From: JAVBLG01 sp031553655 | Lineage (GTDB): Bacteria > Desulfobacterota > Desulfovibrionia > Desulfovibrionales > Desulfovibrionaceae | Length of the DNA stretch: 64,000 nucleotides | Assembly: GCA_031553655.1 (NCBI GenBank) | Contig: JAVBLG010000091.1 | Span: 1 to 64,000, forward strand | Direction: 5' to 3' | Part shown: one piece after another, positions 18,034 through 26,169 of the stretch | Layout of the letters: every line of letters begins with the position of its first letter | Numbering within the stretch: position 1 is the stretch's first letter | The notes under the pieces: generated by a model | Seen by the model: the letters and a program-made list of their open reading frames with translations, nothing else | Told to the model about the DNA's origin: nothing | Databases searched by the model: none | Made by a program: the position numbers and the translations under genes

Positions 18034-18657
18034 CTACTTGGATGCCCCATTTTGATCAGGCATAAGCACTGTGCTGCTCTGGCCCGACTGGGCCAGCCAC
18101 GGTACGGCGGCCTTGGCCATTGCCGGCAGCAGGTAATCTATGCGGTTTACCGACCCTTTACTTTCCACAGATACGGCCCATAGAGGCGAGTGCGTGGTCT
18201 GCCCGGTATTTTTGAAAGCCTGCAATGTGAACGAACGTGTGTAGGTTGTGGTTTCGTCATAGGCGCGCGGCCAGCCGGTTGTATTGAAAGACGTGGGCGG
18301 TATGTAGAAAAATTGCCCTGGTGTGCTGTTTCCCCAGGCATATGATGTCGGCGTATAGGTAGTAACCGGGCCGCTGATGCCGTATGCCACCTCAATACGC
18401 ACGTCGGCCGTACGTCCGGACTGGGCCGGGGTGTAGCCCAGTTTGGCCAGAGCAGGTTCGAGTTCGGCCTTTATTGGCGCAAGTTGCTGTTGCGCTTCAG
18501 GGGACATCTGCCGGGCCGGAACAAGCTCGTAACTTTGTCCGGATACGCTGTATCCAGGGTCGGTTACGGCGATGATGTCGGCATATTGGCGCGGCGCGCA
18601 ACCGCCGAGCAGCACGACGCAAAATATTAATACGGCGCGGATGGCGGAAACACGCAT
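18034..18657 (-). CDS. Lipoprotein, DUF4136-like
   Basis: A 207-residue exported lipoprotein. The signal peptide MRVSAIRAVLIFCVVLLGGC ends in a lipobox with the lipidated Cys at 20. The mature part has a DxxV-type strand (ADIIAVTDPGYS), a helix with LAPIKAELEPALAKLGYTP, and a Ser/Thr/Tyr/Pro-rich central stretch (TYTPTSYAWGNST). This is the general outline of DUF4136-like periplasmic lipoproteins, of unknown role. It is alone, between the MITE-like element and a gap with further repeats. Confidence 0.65.
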   Translation of the reverse strand: MRVSAIRAVLIFCVVLLGGCAPRQYADIIAVTDPGYSVSGQSYELVPARQMSPEAQQQLAPIKAELEPALAKLGYTPAQSGRTADVRIEVAYGISGPVTTYTPTSYAWGNSTPGQFFYIPPTSFNTTGWPRAYDETTTYTRSFTLQAFKNTGQTTHSPLWAVSVESKGSVNRIDYLLPAMAKAAVPWLAQSGQSSTVLMPDQNGASK

Positions 18658-18821
18658 GAGGGAACCTCCGTATTTGGCCTTAGTTTTTCTTTCGGCGAAA
18701 TGCCGCTCAGGAGCAACGGAAGGCGTATAGCTACATGGTAGTGCGTATCAGGCCGATGTCAATGAGCATTTTGCGAATGTAAAAATTCAAAATTAAAGGC
18801 CCCGGGTTCAGCGCAAAAAAA

Positions 18822-18846
18822 TGACGCAACCGGGGGCGAAAAAGTG
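18822..18846 (+). repeat. TGACGCAACCGGG repeat, copy 1
   Basis: TGACGCARCCGGGRRCGAAAAAGTG recurs with three differences at 26129-26153. In both places the CCGG part can pair with an upstream CCCGGG or CGGCTG to form a hairpin, making this another small intergenic repeat. The gap 18658-18932 also contains a half copy of the AGAGCRTTTTGCGAATG repeat (about 18767-18783) and no gene that I can see. Confidence 0.5.
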
Positions 18847-18932
18847 TTTAATGGCTACACTGTCCGGCGCGAGCCTCAATCTGCCGCTGCAATATGCAAC
18901 GCCCTTGGCTCCGCGCACAGGATTTGATGCGG

Positions 18933-19361
18933 TTAGTGCCAGGGGGGACTGCCCCCCTCACGCAAAACTTGCAGCGGCAGGCGATCCCAATACCATGTGG
19001 TGGCGATGGTTGGTTCTTCTTGCGACCAGTTTCCGGAGTTTTCAAAATACTCCAGCACCGCTTTTTCTTCTTTCAGCATGGACTGTGGATCGCGTAGAGC
19101 CTTCTCTCGAAAAATAATGGCCAGGCATTCGAAAACTGAAAAACAACTTTCATGGCTGTTGTCCGCTTCCGGAACGGCGGCAAAGAATTCTTTGACAAAA
19201 GGATTGTTGGTGTTGACGCAGGCATAACTGCGCGGATTTTCAATTAAACAGGCCAAGCCGGTGCGCAGCATCTTCTGCTCGGGCGTAGGATTTCTAATTT
19301 CATCCAGCATATTTCGCAACGACTCAAGCGTGGCCCTGTGTTTATGGAACGGCATTATCAT
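18933..19361 (-). CDS. Hypothetical protein, 142 residues
   Basis: Not recognised. The predicted protein is soluble and mildly acidic, with helices around 8-40 (LRNMLDEIRNPTPEQKMLRT) and 85-110. It contains three scattered cysteines and a central ENPRSYACVNTNNPFVKEFF. A TGAGG site precedes the ATG. It is flanked by intergenic repeats on one side and ybgC on the other. The open frame of normal codon use and the ribosome-binding site support a real gene, but nothing indicates its function. Confidence 0.5.
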   Translation of the reverse strand: MIMPFHKHRATLESLRNMLDEIRNPTPEQKMLRTGLACLIENPRSYACVNTNNPFVKEFFAAVPEADNSHESCFSVFECLAIIFREKALRDPQSMLKEEKAVLEYFENSGNWSQEEPTIATTWYWDRLPLQVLREGGSPPWH

Positions 19362-19538
19362 AACCTCATAAATTAATAATCCGAAAATTTTATATTTAAT
19401 ATTCTATATAAGCTGCCGGTTGTCAACACCCTCACCCCCCTCCACCCCCTGGCAAAGCCGTGGACGTCAATGCAACTACGGAAAAATGCGCGATATATTT
19501 TTTGTGTGTACATTGCCGCAACCGCTTTTTGGAGGGGG

Positions 19539-19955
19539 CTATTTATCAATGCTTATTGCTTTGAGCCAGTCGGGCAGGGCCACTGGTTTTCCTGTTTCAC
19601 CCACAACAGCGTGCTGGGTCATACCGGTAGCCCTCAGCAAGGACTTGTCCTCATTCCACACTTCGTATAAAAAACGCAAAGAGGCTCGGCCCCATTCGCT
19701 GATTCCGGTGCGGATCCAGATTATGTCATCGTAGCGGGAGGGGCTTTTATAACGGCAGGCAGCTTCTCTTACAGGCAGGAAAATACCCCGGCGCTCCACT
19801 TCCGTATAGCTCATGCCCCGCGTCCGGATGTAAGTGCTTCGGGCGCGCTCGAAAATGTGCAGGTATTCGGCATAGTATAAAACACCCATGGCATCAGTTT
19901 CGCCGTAAGACACGCGATGCTCATGCCATATGTCCACAGCGGGAAAGTCATGCAT
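19539..19955 (-). CDS. ybgC: Acyl-CoA thioesterase, YbgC/4-hydroxybenzoyl-CoA type
   Basis: A 138-residue hot-dog-fold thioesterase. The family signature YGETDAMGVLYYAEYLHIFERARS occurs near residue 17, here cited only in part (YGETDAMGV), with the catalytic Asp in ETDAMG. YbgC hydrolyses short or medium acyl-CoA thioesters and in many Gram-negatives is linked to the Tol-Pal/phospholipid system, though no tol genes are adjacent here. Its start codon abuts that of mltA: the hexamer ATGCAT at 19950-19955 is the mltA start on one strand and the ybgC start on the other, so each promoter must lie within the opposite gene. Confidence 0.87.
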   Translation of the reverse strand: MHDFPAVDIWHEHRVSYGETDAMGVLYYAEYLHIFERARSTYIRTRGMSYTEVERRGIFLPVREAACRYKSPSRYDDIIWIRTGISEWGRASLRFLYEVWNEDKSLLRATGMTQHAVVGETGKPVALPDWLKAISIDK

Positions 19956-21575
19956 AGCAATTCTCCGAAGTTTTCATTCCGATTTGTTTTTGTAAAAGCC
20001 AGAACATTATTTTTATTTCTGGCCCTTGTTTCGGTCATGTTCGGGTGTACGGCTAAAACCGTGCCGCCTCCATCCGCCCAGGTGAAACAACAACCCGGGC
20101 CTTCGGCTTATGGTCCCCCGGTCGATTTCGAAAGCCGGGAAAGTTTCGTGCAAAATCTGCGTCCCGAAAGCATGGGGGTGCGGAGCTGGCGCGAACTAGC
20201 CCCCACATTGCGCAAAAGCTTGGCTTACGTCAACGCTAAACCACAGGACAACTATGCCATTAGGCGCGACGGTCTGGCCCTGACCTGGGGGCAGATGGCC
20301 TATACCTTGCGCAGTCTGGAAGGCGTTTTGCCGGCCCTGGACAAGGATCCGGATTTATTTTTGCGCAAATTCCGCTGGGTTCCCGTCGAGGGTGGCATCA
20401 AATATTCAGGATACTACGAACCCATGGTAAAGGCCAGCAGAACCGCCAAGCCCGGATACGCGCACCCTATCTACTGCAGACCGCCGGAATTGGAACAGGT
20501 TTTGAGAGGGGGGAAAAAATATCATGCTCGCAGGGAAATAGACGAAAACGGTCGTTTACGCGGCCGGGGTTTGGAAATGGCTTATGCCGCCGATCCCGTG
20601 GACGTGTTCTATCTTCAAATCCAGGGGTCCGGGCGGCTGGCCTTTGACGACGGGGAGTGCATTATTGTAAACTACGACGGGCAGAACGGGCACAAATACA
20701 AAAGTTCCGGTAAAATAATGCGCGAAAAGGGACTGCTGAACGAAGGACATATTTTTGAACAGCGCCAATGGTTCAAGGATAATCCCCATCGCGTGGCGGA
20801 AATATTGCACGAAGATCCCAGCTATGTTTTTTTTAAAGAAGGAACAAGCGGCCCTACCGGGGCTATCGGCAAGGTCATCGATCCTTGGATGAGTATTGCC
20901 ACCGATCGGGGATTTATACCTCTTGGCTCCATTGTGGCCTATGGCGTGAATATTCCGGATCAGCGCCGAGGGGACATGCCGCTCAGGGCCATAGGTTTTT
21001 CCCAGGATGTGGGCGGAGCCATAAAGGAAAATCGCATTGATATTTTCTGTGGCAGCGATTTCAGAGGTGAATATGTGGCCAGCCACCTCGATGCCAAAGG
21101 TCCGGCCTGGGTGCTGGTGTCCAACGATGTGGCCGGAGAACGCCTGGTGGCGTCCGCCGACGATGGAGCGTACCGGGCTGAGTATCGCCCCGCCTCAACG
21201 GCGAGCTCCGGCGGTTCCGCCAAGGCTGACGTGAAGAAGCACAAGGAAGAAAAACGCGCGGTTGCCAAAACAGGCAAAGGCGGCAAAGCGAAGGGCGTGG
21301 CGGTTGCTTCCTCCAAATCCGGCAAGCAGACCAAGGCTGCGGCGGTTGCCCCCGCCAAGTCCGGCAAACAGTTAACGGTCGCGTCCGCGCCTTCGGCGGG
21401 TAAGCGCGCGGCTGCTGCCCAACCCACTCCTTCCAAGGGCGGCAAACAGGCTGTGGCAACGGTGGACAAGGCGGGCAAGCAAGGCAAACCCACCCCGGCC
21501 GGCAAGAGCGGCGGGGCCGCTCCCAAAGGCGGCAAGCCGTTAAAATCCGGCCCTGATGGTAAAATACGCAAGTAA
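19950..21575 (+). CDS. mltA: Membrane-bound lytic murein transglycosylase A with Lys/Ala-rich tail
   Basis: A 541-residue lipoprotein that cleaves peptidoglycan glycan strands to anhydro-muropeptides. A long signal sequence ends in VMFGC (lipidated Cys near 33). The MltA domain (about 110-330) shows GYYEPMVKASR and VFYLQIQGSG. It is followed by a 3D domain with DPWMSIATDRGFIPLGS, DVGGAIKENRIDIFCG and a catalytic Asp region. From about residue 420 a 120-residue tail consists of degenerate units such as KSGKQTKAAAVAPA and SKGGKQAVATV. It is strongly basic and low in complexity, and absent from typical MltA. It may bind the anionic envelope or DNA contaminants, but no function is known. The ATG at 19950 is preferred, with GGGAAAG upstream. 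Confidence 0.87.
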   Translation: MHSNSPKFSFRFVFVKARTLFLFLALVSVMFGCTAKTVPPPSAQVKQQPGPSAYGPPVDFESRESFVQNLRPESMGVRSWRELAPTLRKSLAYVNAKPQDNYAIRRDGLALTWGQMAYTLRSLEGVLPALDKDPDLFLRKFRWVPVEGGIKYSGYYEPMVKASRTAKPGYAHPIYCRPPELEQVLRGGKKYHARREIDENGRLRGRGLEMAYAADPVDVFYLQIQGSGRLAFDDGECIIVNYDGQNGHKYKSSGKIMREKGLLNEGHIFEQRQWFKDNPHRVAEILHEDPSYVFFKEGTSGPTGAIGKVIDPWMSIATDRGFIPLGSIVAYGVNIPDQRRGDMPLRAIGFSQDVGGAIKENRIDIFCGSDFRGEYVASHLDAKGPAWVLVSNDVAGERLVASADDGAYRAEYRPASTASSGGSAKADVKKHKEEKRAVAKTGKGGKAKGVAVASSKSGKQTKAAAVAPAKSGKQLTVASAPSAGKRAAAAQPTPSKGGKQAVATVDKAGKQGKPTPAGKSGGAAPKGGKPLKSGPDGKIRK

Positions 21576-21616
21576 TTTATATAATTTTTTCTTGCCGGAT
21601 AACGAAAAAATTTATT

Positions 21617-21649
21617 AGAGCATTTTGCTCATTTCATTAGTAAAACGCT
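21617..21649. repeat. AGAGCATTTTGC hairpin repeat, copy 3
   Basis: AGAGCATTTTGCTCATTTCA then TTAGTAAAACGCT; same family as 15286-15320, placed between mltA and ilvD. Confidence 0.65.
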
Positions 21650-21725
21650 AAGACCACACTGTGTAGTACGCGTTGGAATATATTGAAAAATGAACCGGTT
21701 TAAAACCGGCTGAAGGACAGTTCAC

Positions 21726-23390
21726 ATGCGCAGCAAAAAAATGACCCAGGGTTTGGAAAAAGCGCCGCATCGCTCTCTCTTGTTCGCGCTCGGCCTCACG
21801 CGTGAGGAAATATCGCGCCCCTTGATCGGCATTGTTAATGCGGCCAACGAGGTTGTGCCGGGGCACCTGCATCTCGATCGCATCGCCGAGGCGGTAAAGG
21901 CCGGGGTACGTCTGGCCGGAGGCACTCCTCTGGAATTTCCGGCCATTGCGGTTTGCGACGGTCTGGCCATGAACCATGAAGGCATGAAATTTTCTTTGCC
22001 CTCAAGGGAAATTATCGCCGATTCCATTGAAATAATGGCTACGGCCCACGCTTTCGACGCTCTGGTGCTCATTCCCAATTGCGACAAATGCACCCCGGCC
22101 ATGCTTATGGCCATGCTGCGCCTCAATTTGCCGTCCATTCTGGTTTCAGGCGGCCCCATGGCCGCCGGTGAATTCGATGGCCAGAAGGCCGATTTAATCA
22201 CTGTTTTTGAAGGTGTGGGCAAGGTTGGACGCGGGGTCATGTCCGCTCAAGATCTCGAGCGCCTCACCGAAAGCGCCTGCCCCGGCTGCGGCTCATGCGC
22301 GGGCATGTTCACGGCCAACTCTATGAACTGCATGGCCGAAACCATTGGTCTGGCTCTGCCCGGCAATGGAACCATCCCCGCAGTCAGCGCGGCCAGAATA
22401 AGGTTGGCCAAGCAGGCCGGAATGCGGGTTATGGAGCTGCTTGAAAAAAATATCCGCCCGCGCGACATCGTTACGGAAAAATCCGTGGGCAATGCCGTGG
22501 CAGTGGACATGGCACTGGGCTGTTCCACCAATACAGTGCTGCATCTTCCGGCCGTTTTCGGCGAAGCCGGGCTTGATCTCGACCTTGGCATTTTCGATCG
22601 GGTCAGCAATGTCACCCCCAATCTTTGCAAGCTGGCCCCGGCCGGAAGCCACCATATTGAAGACCTGCACCGCGCTGGGGGTATTCCGGCGGTTATGGTC
22701 GAACTGTCCCGCCAGGGATTGATTGACGGAGAAGCCACAACAGTAACCGGAAAAACCGTGGCGGAAAATCTCGCCGAAGTGCGAGTGCTGAATCGCGACG
22801 TAATCCGCCCGTTGGAAAACCCCTATTCCAAGCAGGGCGGCATTGCCATTCTCAAAGGCAATCTCGCCCCTGAGGGCGCGGTGGTCAAGCAGGCGGCCGT
22901 GGCCCCCGAAATGCTCAAGCGCACGGTAAAAGCCAGAGTGTTCAATTCCGAAGAGGAAGCCATGGCCGCAATTCTGGCCGGCAAAATCCAGAAGGGCGAC
23001 GGCGTGGTTATTCGTTATGAAGGCCCGCGCGGCGGGCCGGGCATGCGCGAGATGCTTTCGCCCACAGCGGCCATTACCGGCAGCGGGCTTGGCAAAGACG
23101 TGGCCCTGCTTACCGACGGGCGCTTCTCGGGCGGCACCAATGGCGCGGCCATAGGCCATATATCGCCTGAAGCGGCTGATGGCGGGCTGATTGGTCTGAT
23201 CGAGGAAGGTGACGATATTCTCATCGACATCCCTGAGCGCGTGCTGCAATTAAATGTTGCGGATGACATTCTGGAAAAAAGGCGCAGCGCCTATGTGGCC
23301 CCGGAAAAATTGGTGTCTTCAGCCTTTTTGCGGCGCTATGCCCGCCAGGTGCGCTCCGCTTCATCCGGCGCTAGATATAAGAATGATTAG
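21726..23390 (+). CDS. ilvD: Dihydroxy-acid dehydratase
   Basis: A 554-residue cytoplasmic Fe-S enzyme that dehydrates 2,3-dihydroxy-isovalerate and 2,3-dihydroxy-3-methylvalerate, the third step of valine and isoleucine synthesis. Cluster-binding cysteines are visible in LIPNCDKCTPAM and CPGCGSCAGMFTANSMNCM. LTDGRFSGGTNGAAIGH near the C-terminus is the other family signature, and length is standard. GAAGGACAG lies just before the ATG. No other ilv gene is present in the window. A hairpin repeat starts at its stop codon. Confidence 0.96.
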   Translation: MRSKKMTQGLEKAPHRSLLFALGLTREEISRPLIGIVNAANEVVPGHLHLDRIAEAVKAGVRLAGGTPLEFPAIAVCDGLAMNHEGMKFSLPSREIIADSIEIMATAHAFDALVLIPNCDKCTPAMLMAMLRLNLPSILVSGGPMAAGEFDGQKADLITVFEGVGKVGRGVMSAQDLERLTESACPGCGSCAGMFTANSMNCMAETIGLALPGNGTIPAVSAARIRLAKQAGMRVMELLEKNIRPRDIVTEKSVGNAVAVDMALGCSTNTVLHLPAVFGEAGLDLDLGIFDRVSNVTPNLCKLAPAGSHHIEDLHRAGGIPAVMVELSRQGLIDGEATTVTGKTVAENLAEVRVLNRDVIRPLENPYSKQGGIAILKGNLAPEGAVVKQAAVAPEMLKRTVKARVFNSEEEAMAAILAGKIQKGDGVVIRYEGPRGGPGMREMLSPTAAITGSGLGKDVALLTDGRFSGGTNGAAIGHISPEAADGGLIGLIEEGDDILIDIPERVLQLNVADDILEKRRSAYVAPEKLVSSAFLRRYARQVRSASSGARYKND

Positions 23391-23421
23391 GGCATGTTGC
23401 GAACGTAGTGAGCAATTGCCC
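23390..23421. repeat. Decayed copy of the AGAGCGTTTTGC hairpin repeat
   Basis: GGGCATGTTGCGAACGTAG then TGAGCAATTGCCC keeps the shape and the central TTGCGAA of the family, but both arms have changed together (GGGCA/TGCCC). Confidence 0.5.
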
Positions 23422-23555
23422 GGACGGCCCGTGCGTTGTTAGGGCCATCCCATCACGGAGCATCCGTAACGTAGGCGGGAGCATTAGCGACCGCCGTACA
23501 AAATTCGATGCCGAGCCGCCGTTGAAGGGCGGCACAGGCCAACAAGACTCAGGGC
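23422..23555. repeat. Multi-hairpin intergenic module, copy 2 (before thiS)
   Basis: It carries the same order of hairpins and joiners as 15321-15440 (GACGGCCCGTGCGTTGTTA, TCCGTAACGTAGG, GCCGAGCCGCC). The second stem is rebuilt as CGGA/TCCG, and the third as GGCGG/CCGCC with a longer loop. It ends about 28 bp before thiS. It does not look like a TPP riboswitch. Confidence 0.6.
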
Positions 23556-23582
23556 AAAAACCACGCTTGCAGAGAAATTTAT

Positions 23583-23780
23583 ATGAAAATAAAGATAAAC
23601 GGGGAAGAAACAACAACCGCCGAAGGGCTTTCCCTTTTGGATTTGCTCGCGGAGCAGGGGTTCAAGCCCGAATCCGTGGTGGTGGAATTGAATGCAGTTG
23701 TTGTGGAACGCGATTTCGCTGCTGTCACCCTTAAGGATGGTGACAGTCTGGAAGTTTTGCATTTTGTTGGAGGCGGCTAA
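23583..23780 (+). CDS. thiS: Sulfur-carrier protein ThiS
   Basis: A 65-residue ubiquitin-like sulfur carrier for thiamine synthesis. It opens MKIKINGEE, has SLLDLLAEQGF in the helix, and ends in VGGG, the Gly-Gly terminus that is adenylated and thiocarboxylated before sulfur transfer to ThiG. The gene is followed one base later by thiG, so the two are translated together. The activating ThiF and the tyrosine or glycine lyase ThiH/ThiO are not in this window. Confidence 0.93.
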   Translation: MKIKINGEETTTAEGLSLLDLLAEQGFKPESVVVELNAVVVERDFAAVTLKDGDSLEVLHFVGGG

Positions 23781-23781
23781 A

Positions 23782-24552
23782 ATGGCTGATGATTTTGTTT
23801 TGGGTGGGGCGACCCTGAAGAGCCGCCTTTTTATTGGTACGGGAAAATATGGGGCGGACGCGCTTATCCCCTCCGTGGCCGAGGCTTCCGGGGCCGAAGT
23901 GATTACCGTGGCCCTGCGCCGTGTTGAGAAGAGCGGGCAGGGTGTAATGGGGCATATTCCCAAACACATGCGGCTTTTGCCCAACACCTCCGGGGCGCGC
24001 AACGCCGACGAGGCCGTACGTCTGGCCAGGCTTGCCAAGGCCGCCGGTTGCGGTAACTGGATAAAAATAGAAGTGATTTCCGACAACAAGCACTTGCTGC
24101 CCGATGGCTATGAAACTGCCAAGGCCACGGAAATTCTGGCCAAAGAAGGTTTTGTGGTGCTGCCCTACATGAACCCTGATCTCTACGTGGCCCGCGCCTT
24201 GCGCGATGCCGGGGCGGCGGCGATAATGCCTCTCGGCTCGCCCATAGGCAGCAATAGAGGCTTACGCACAAAAGAGATGATTGGCATTCTGATCGAAGAA
24301 TTCGATCTGCCCATAATTGTGGACGCCGGTATCGGGCGGCCCTCGGAAGCTTGCAAAGCCATGGAAATGGGGGCCGCCGCCTGTTTGGTCAATACGGCCA
24401 TAGCCAGCGCTTCCGATCCCATAGCCATGGCCGCGGCTTTCAAGGCTGCCATAGAGGCCGGGCGTACAGCCTGGCTGGCCGGGCTGGGGCCGCAAAGCAG
24501 CGGTGAGGCCAGTGCTTCGTCGCCGTTGACCGGATTCTTGGGGGGGAGATAG
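23782..24552 (+). CDS. thiG: Thiazole synthase
   Basis: A 256-residue TIM-barrel enzyme that joins deoxyxylulose phosphate, dehydroglycine and ThiS thiocarboxylate to make the thiazole ring of thiamine. FIGTGKYG near the N-terminus, ALRRVEK, IKIEVISDNKHLLPD, VLPYMNPD, and the phosphate-binding IMPLGSPIGSNRG and IVDAGIGRPSEA are all family hallmarks. It overlaps the thiS termination region and forms a two-gene operon ended by the palindrome at 24556-24605. Confidence 0.95.
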   Translation: MADDFVLGGATLKSRLFIGTGKYGADALIPSVAEASGAEVITVALRRVEKSGQGVMGHIPKHMRLLPNTSGARNADEAVRLARLAKAAGCGNWIKIEVISDNKHLLPDGYETAKATEILAKEGFVVLPYMNPDLYVARALRDAGAAAIMPLGSPIGSNRGLRTKEMIGILIEEFDLPIIVDAGIGRPSEACKAMEMGAAACLVNTAIASASDPIAMAAAFKAAIEAGRTAWLAGLGPQSSGEASASSPLTGFLGGR

Positions 24553-24555
24553 TTT

Positions 24556-24605
24556 TTGGGGGAAGAAAGGGAAAATTTTTCAAAATTTTCCCTTTCTTCC
24601 CCCAA
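24556..24605. repeat. G/A-rich palindrome, copy 3
   Basis: A 24-bp perfect stem (24556-24579 with 24582-24605), nearly the same sequence as the copy inside pbpC: GGGGGAAGAAAGG then GAAAATTTT. It lies 4 bp after the thiG stop and 38 bp before the glycerate kinase start. Confidence 0.85.
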
Positions 24606-24643
24606 GTTCCCAATAAACTAAATACGCCGGAGGCCAATCCGTA

Positions 24644-25975
24644 ATGAGCAACCGACTTCAATACCGCGAACATCTGCTTTCTATTTTTGACACGGCCGTG
24701 CGGGCGGTGGCCCCTGACGGGGCGCTTATGCGCAATATGCGCCTGGAAGGAGACAAACTGTACGCCGGGGAGCGTGTTTACGATCTGGCGAAATTCAAAC
24801 GCATCTTCGTGTTGGGCGGCGGCAAAGGGGCCGCGCCCATGGCCAAGGCCATAGAAGAACTTTTTGGCGAGCGACTGGCCGACGGAATGGTGGTGGTCAA
24901 ATATGATCACACCCTGCCGCTGAAACATATTGGGCTTATGGAAGCCTCGCACCCGGTACCAGACGCTTCCGGTGAAAAGGCGGCCGCAAAAATTTTGGAA
25001 ATGGCGCAACAGGCCGGAGAGGGTGACCTTGTCATCTGCGTGTTCACTGGCGGGGCCAGCGCTCTCACTCCGGCCCCGGCCGAGGGCATTACCCTGGAAG
25101 ACATACAGAAAACAACTTCGGCGCTTCTGTCCTGCGGAGCCACCATCCATGAGCTTAATGCCGTGCGCAAGCATCTTGGCCGCTTCGGAGGCGGCATGCT
25201 GGCCAAGGCGGCCTATCCGGCTGAAGTTTTGTCGCTGATCGTCTCCGACGTGATAGGAGACGATTTGAGCGTAATTGCTTCCGGCCCCACCGCGCCCGAT
25301 CCGTCCAGCTTTGCCGATTGCGATGAAATCATAAAACGTTTTGGTATAGCTGACAAACTGCCCCTGGCCGTAGCCAAACGCCTTGCCGATGGGCTGAAAG
25401 GGCTTGTTGACGAAACGCCTAAGCCGGGCGATCCCCTTTTCGCCAAAGTTCACAATATTTTGGCGGCCACCAATCACCAGGCCCTTGAGGCGGCCTGGAA
25501 AAAAGCCGAAGAATTTGGCTATGCGCCACGCATTATTACGGAAAAAATGATGGGCGAGGCCCGTGAGCAAGCCGAAGCGTTGATCTCCGAGGCCCGCGCG
25601 GCCTGCGGAAAGCCTGCGTCCGGTTCTGCCCCGCTGTGCCTGTTGGCCGGGGGCGAAACCACGGTGAGCATTCGCGGTAAGGGCAAGGGCGGCCGCAATC
25701 AGGAAATGGCCCTGAAAGCCGCTTTGTGCCTGGAAGGCGACAGCCGAATCTGCGGCCTCTTCGCCGGTACCGATGGAACCGACGGCCCCACGGACGCCGC
25801 GGGAGGCTTTGCCTTTGCCGATTCTGTGGCGCTGATGAAGCCCATCGGTGACCCCAATGCCTATTTAGACGACAATAACAGTTACGTCATTTTAAAAGGT
25901 GGCGGCGATCTTCTGATCACCGGCCCCACCTTGACCAATGTGATGGATTTAGCAATTATTCTGGTAAATAAATAA
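24644..25975 (+). CDS. Glycerate 2-kinase, MOFRL family
   Basis: A 443-residue type II glycerate kinase (GckA/TtuD family) that phosphorylates D-glycerate to 2-phosphoglycerate. The N-terminal domain has FVLGGGKGAAPMAKAIEE and the ATP/substrate region CVFTGGASALTPAPA. IVSDVIGDDLSVIASGPTAPD and the C-terminal MOFRL part with LAGGETTVSIRGKGKGGRNQE and FAGTDGTDGPTDAAGG follow in the expected order. Length is normal. It stands between two copies of the palindromic repeat. No glyoxylate or tartrate genes are beside it, so the pathway cannot be fixed from context. Confidence 0.92.
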   Translation: MSNRLQYREHLLSIFDTAVRAVAPDGALMRNMRLEGDKLYAGERVYDLAKFKRIFVLGGGKGAAPMAKAIEELFGERLADGMVVVKYDHTLPLKHIGLMEASHPVPDASGEKAAAKILEMAQQAGEGDLVICVFTGGASALTPAPAEGITLEDIQKTTSALLSCGATIHELNAVRKHLGRFGGGMLAKAAYPAEVLSLIVSDVIGDDLSVIASGPTAPDPSSFADCDEIIKRFGIADKLPLAVAKRLADGLKGLVDETPKPGDPLFAKVHNILAATNHQALEAAWKKAEEFGYAPRIITEKMMGEAREQAEALISEARAACGKPASGSAPLCLLAGGETTVSIRGKGKGGRNQEMALKAALCLEGDSRICGLFAGTDGTDGPTDAAGGFAFADSVALMKPIGDPNAYLDDNNSYVILKGGGDLLITGPTLTNVMDLAIILVNK

Positions 25976-25984
25976 TTTTTTATT

Positions 25985-26071
25985 GGGGGATAGGGAAGAA
26001 AAATTTTGAAAACCCGTTCGTGCTGAGTGAAGCGAAGCCGAACTCGTCCATAAAGATCCTTCCCTTCCCCC
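25985..26071. repeat. G/A-rich palindrome, copy 4 (split)
   Basis: GGGGGATAGGGAAG (25985-25998) pairs imperfectly with CTTCCCTTCCCCC (26059-26071). The centre, which in the other copies is only 2-3 nt, holds about 50 bp including GTGCTGAGTGAAGCGAAGC, so this copy seems to carry an insertion. Confidence 0.55.
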
Positions 26072-26128
26072 ATCTTTCCTTATATAGTATTACTCTTCCG
26101 GTACTCGGCTGGAATAAAAAGGATTTTT

Positions 26129-26153
26129 TGACGCAGCCGGGAACGAAAAAGTG
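26129..26153 (+). repeat. TGACGCAGCCGGG repeat, copy 2
   Basis: This is the second copy of the 25-bp sequence at 18822-18846. It sits between the convergent ends of the glycerate kinase and MFS genes. Confidence 0.5.
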
Positions 26154-26169
26154 CTCGTGACGACTCTGC

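Noticed and set aside
22293..23249. Antisense open frame in ilvD
   Set aside because: Same reason; ilvD is unmistakable and the opposite strand shows no motif or start signal.
23390..23582. TPP riboswitch before thiS-thiG
   Set aside because: The conserved CUGAGA and related thi-box elements are not recognisable; the structure is shared with the unrelated 15.3 kb gap.
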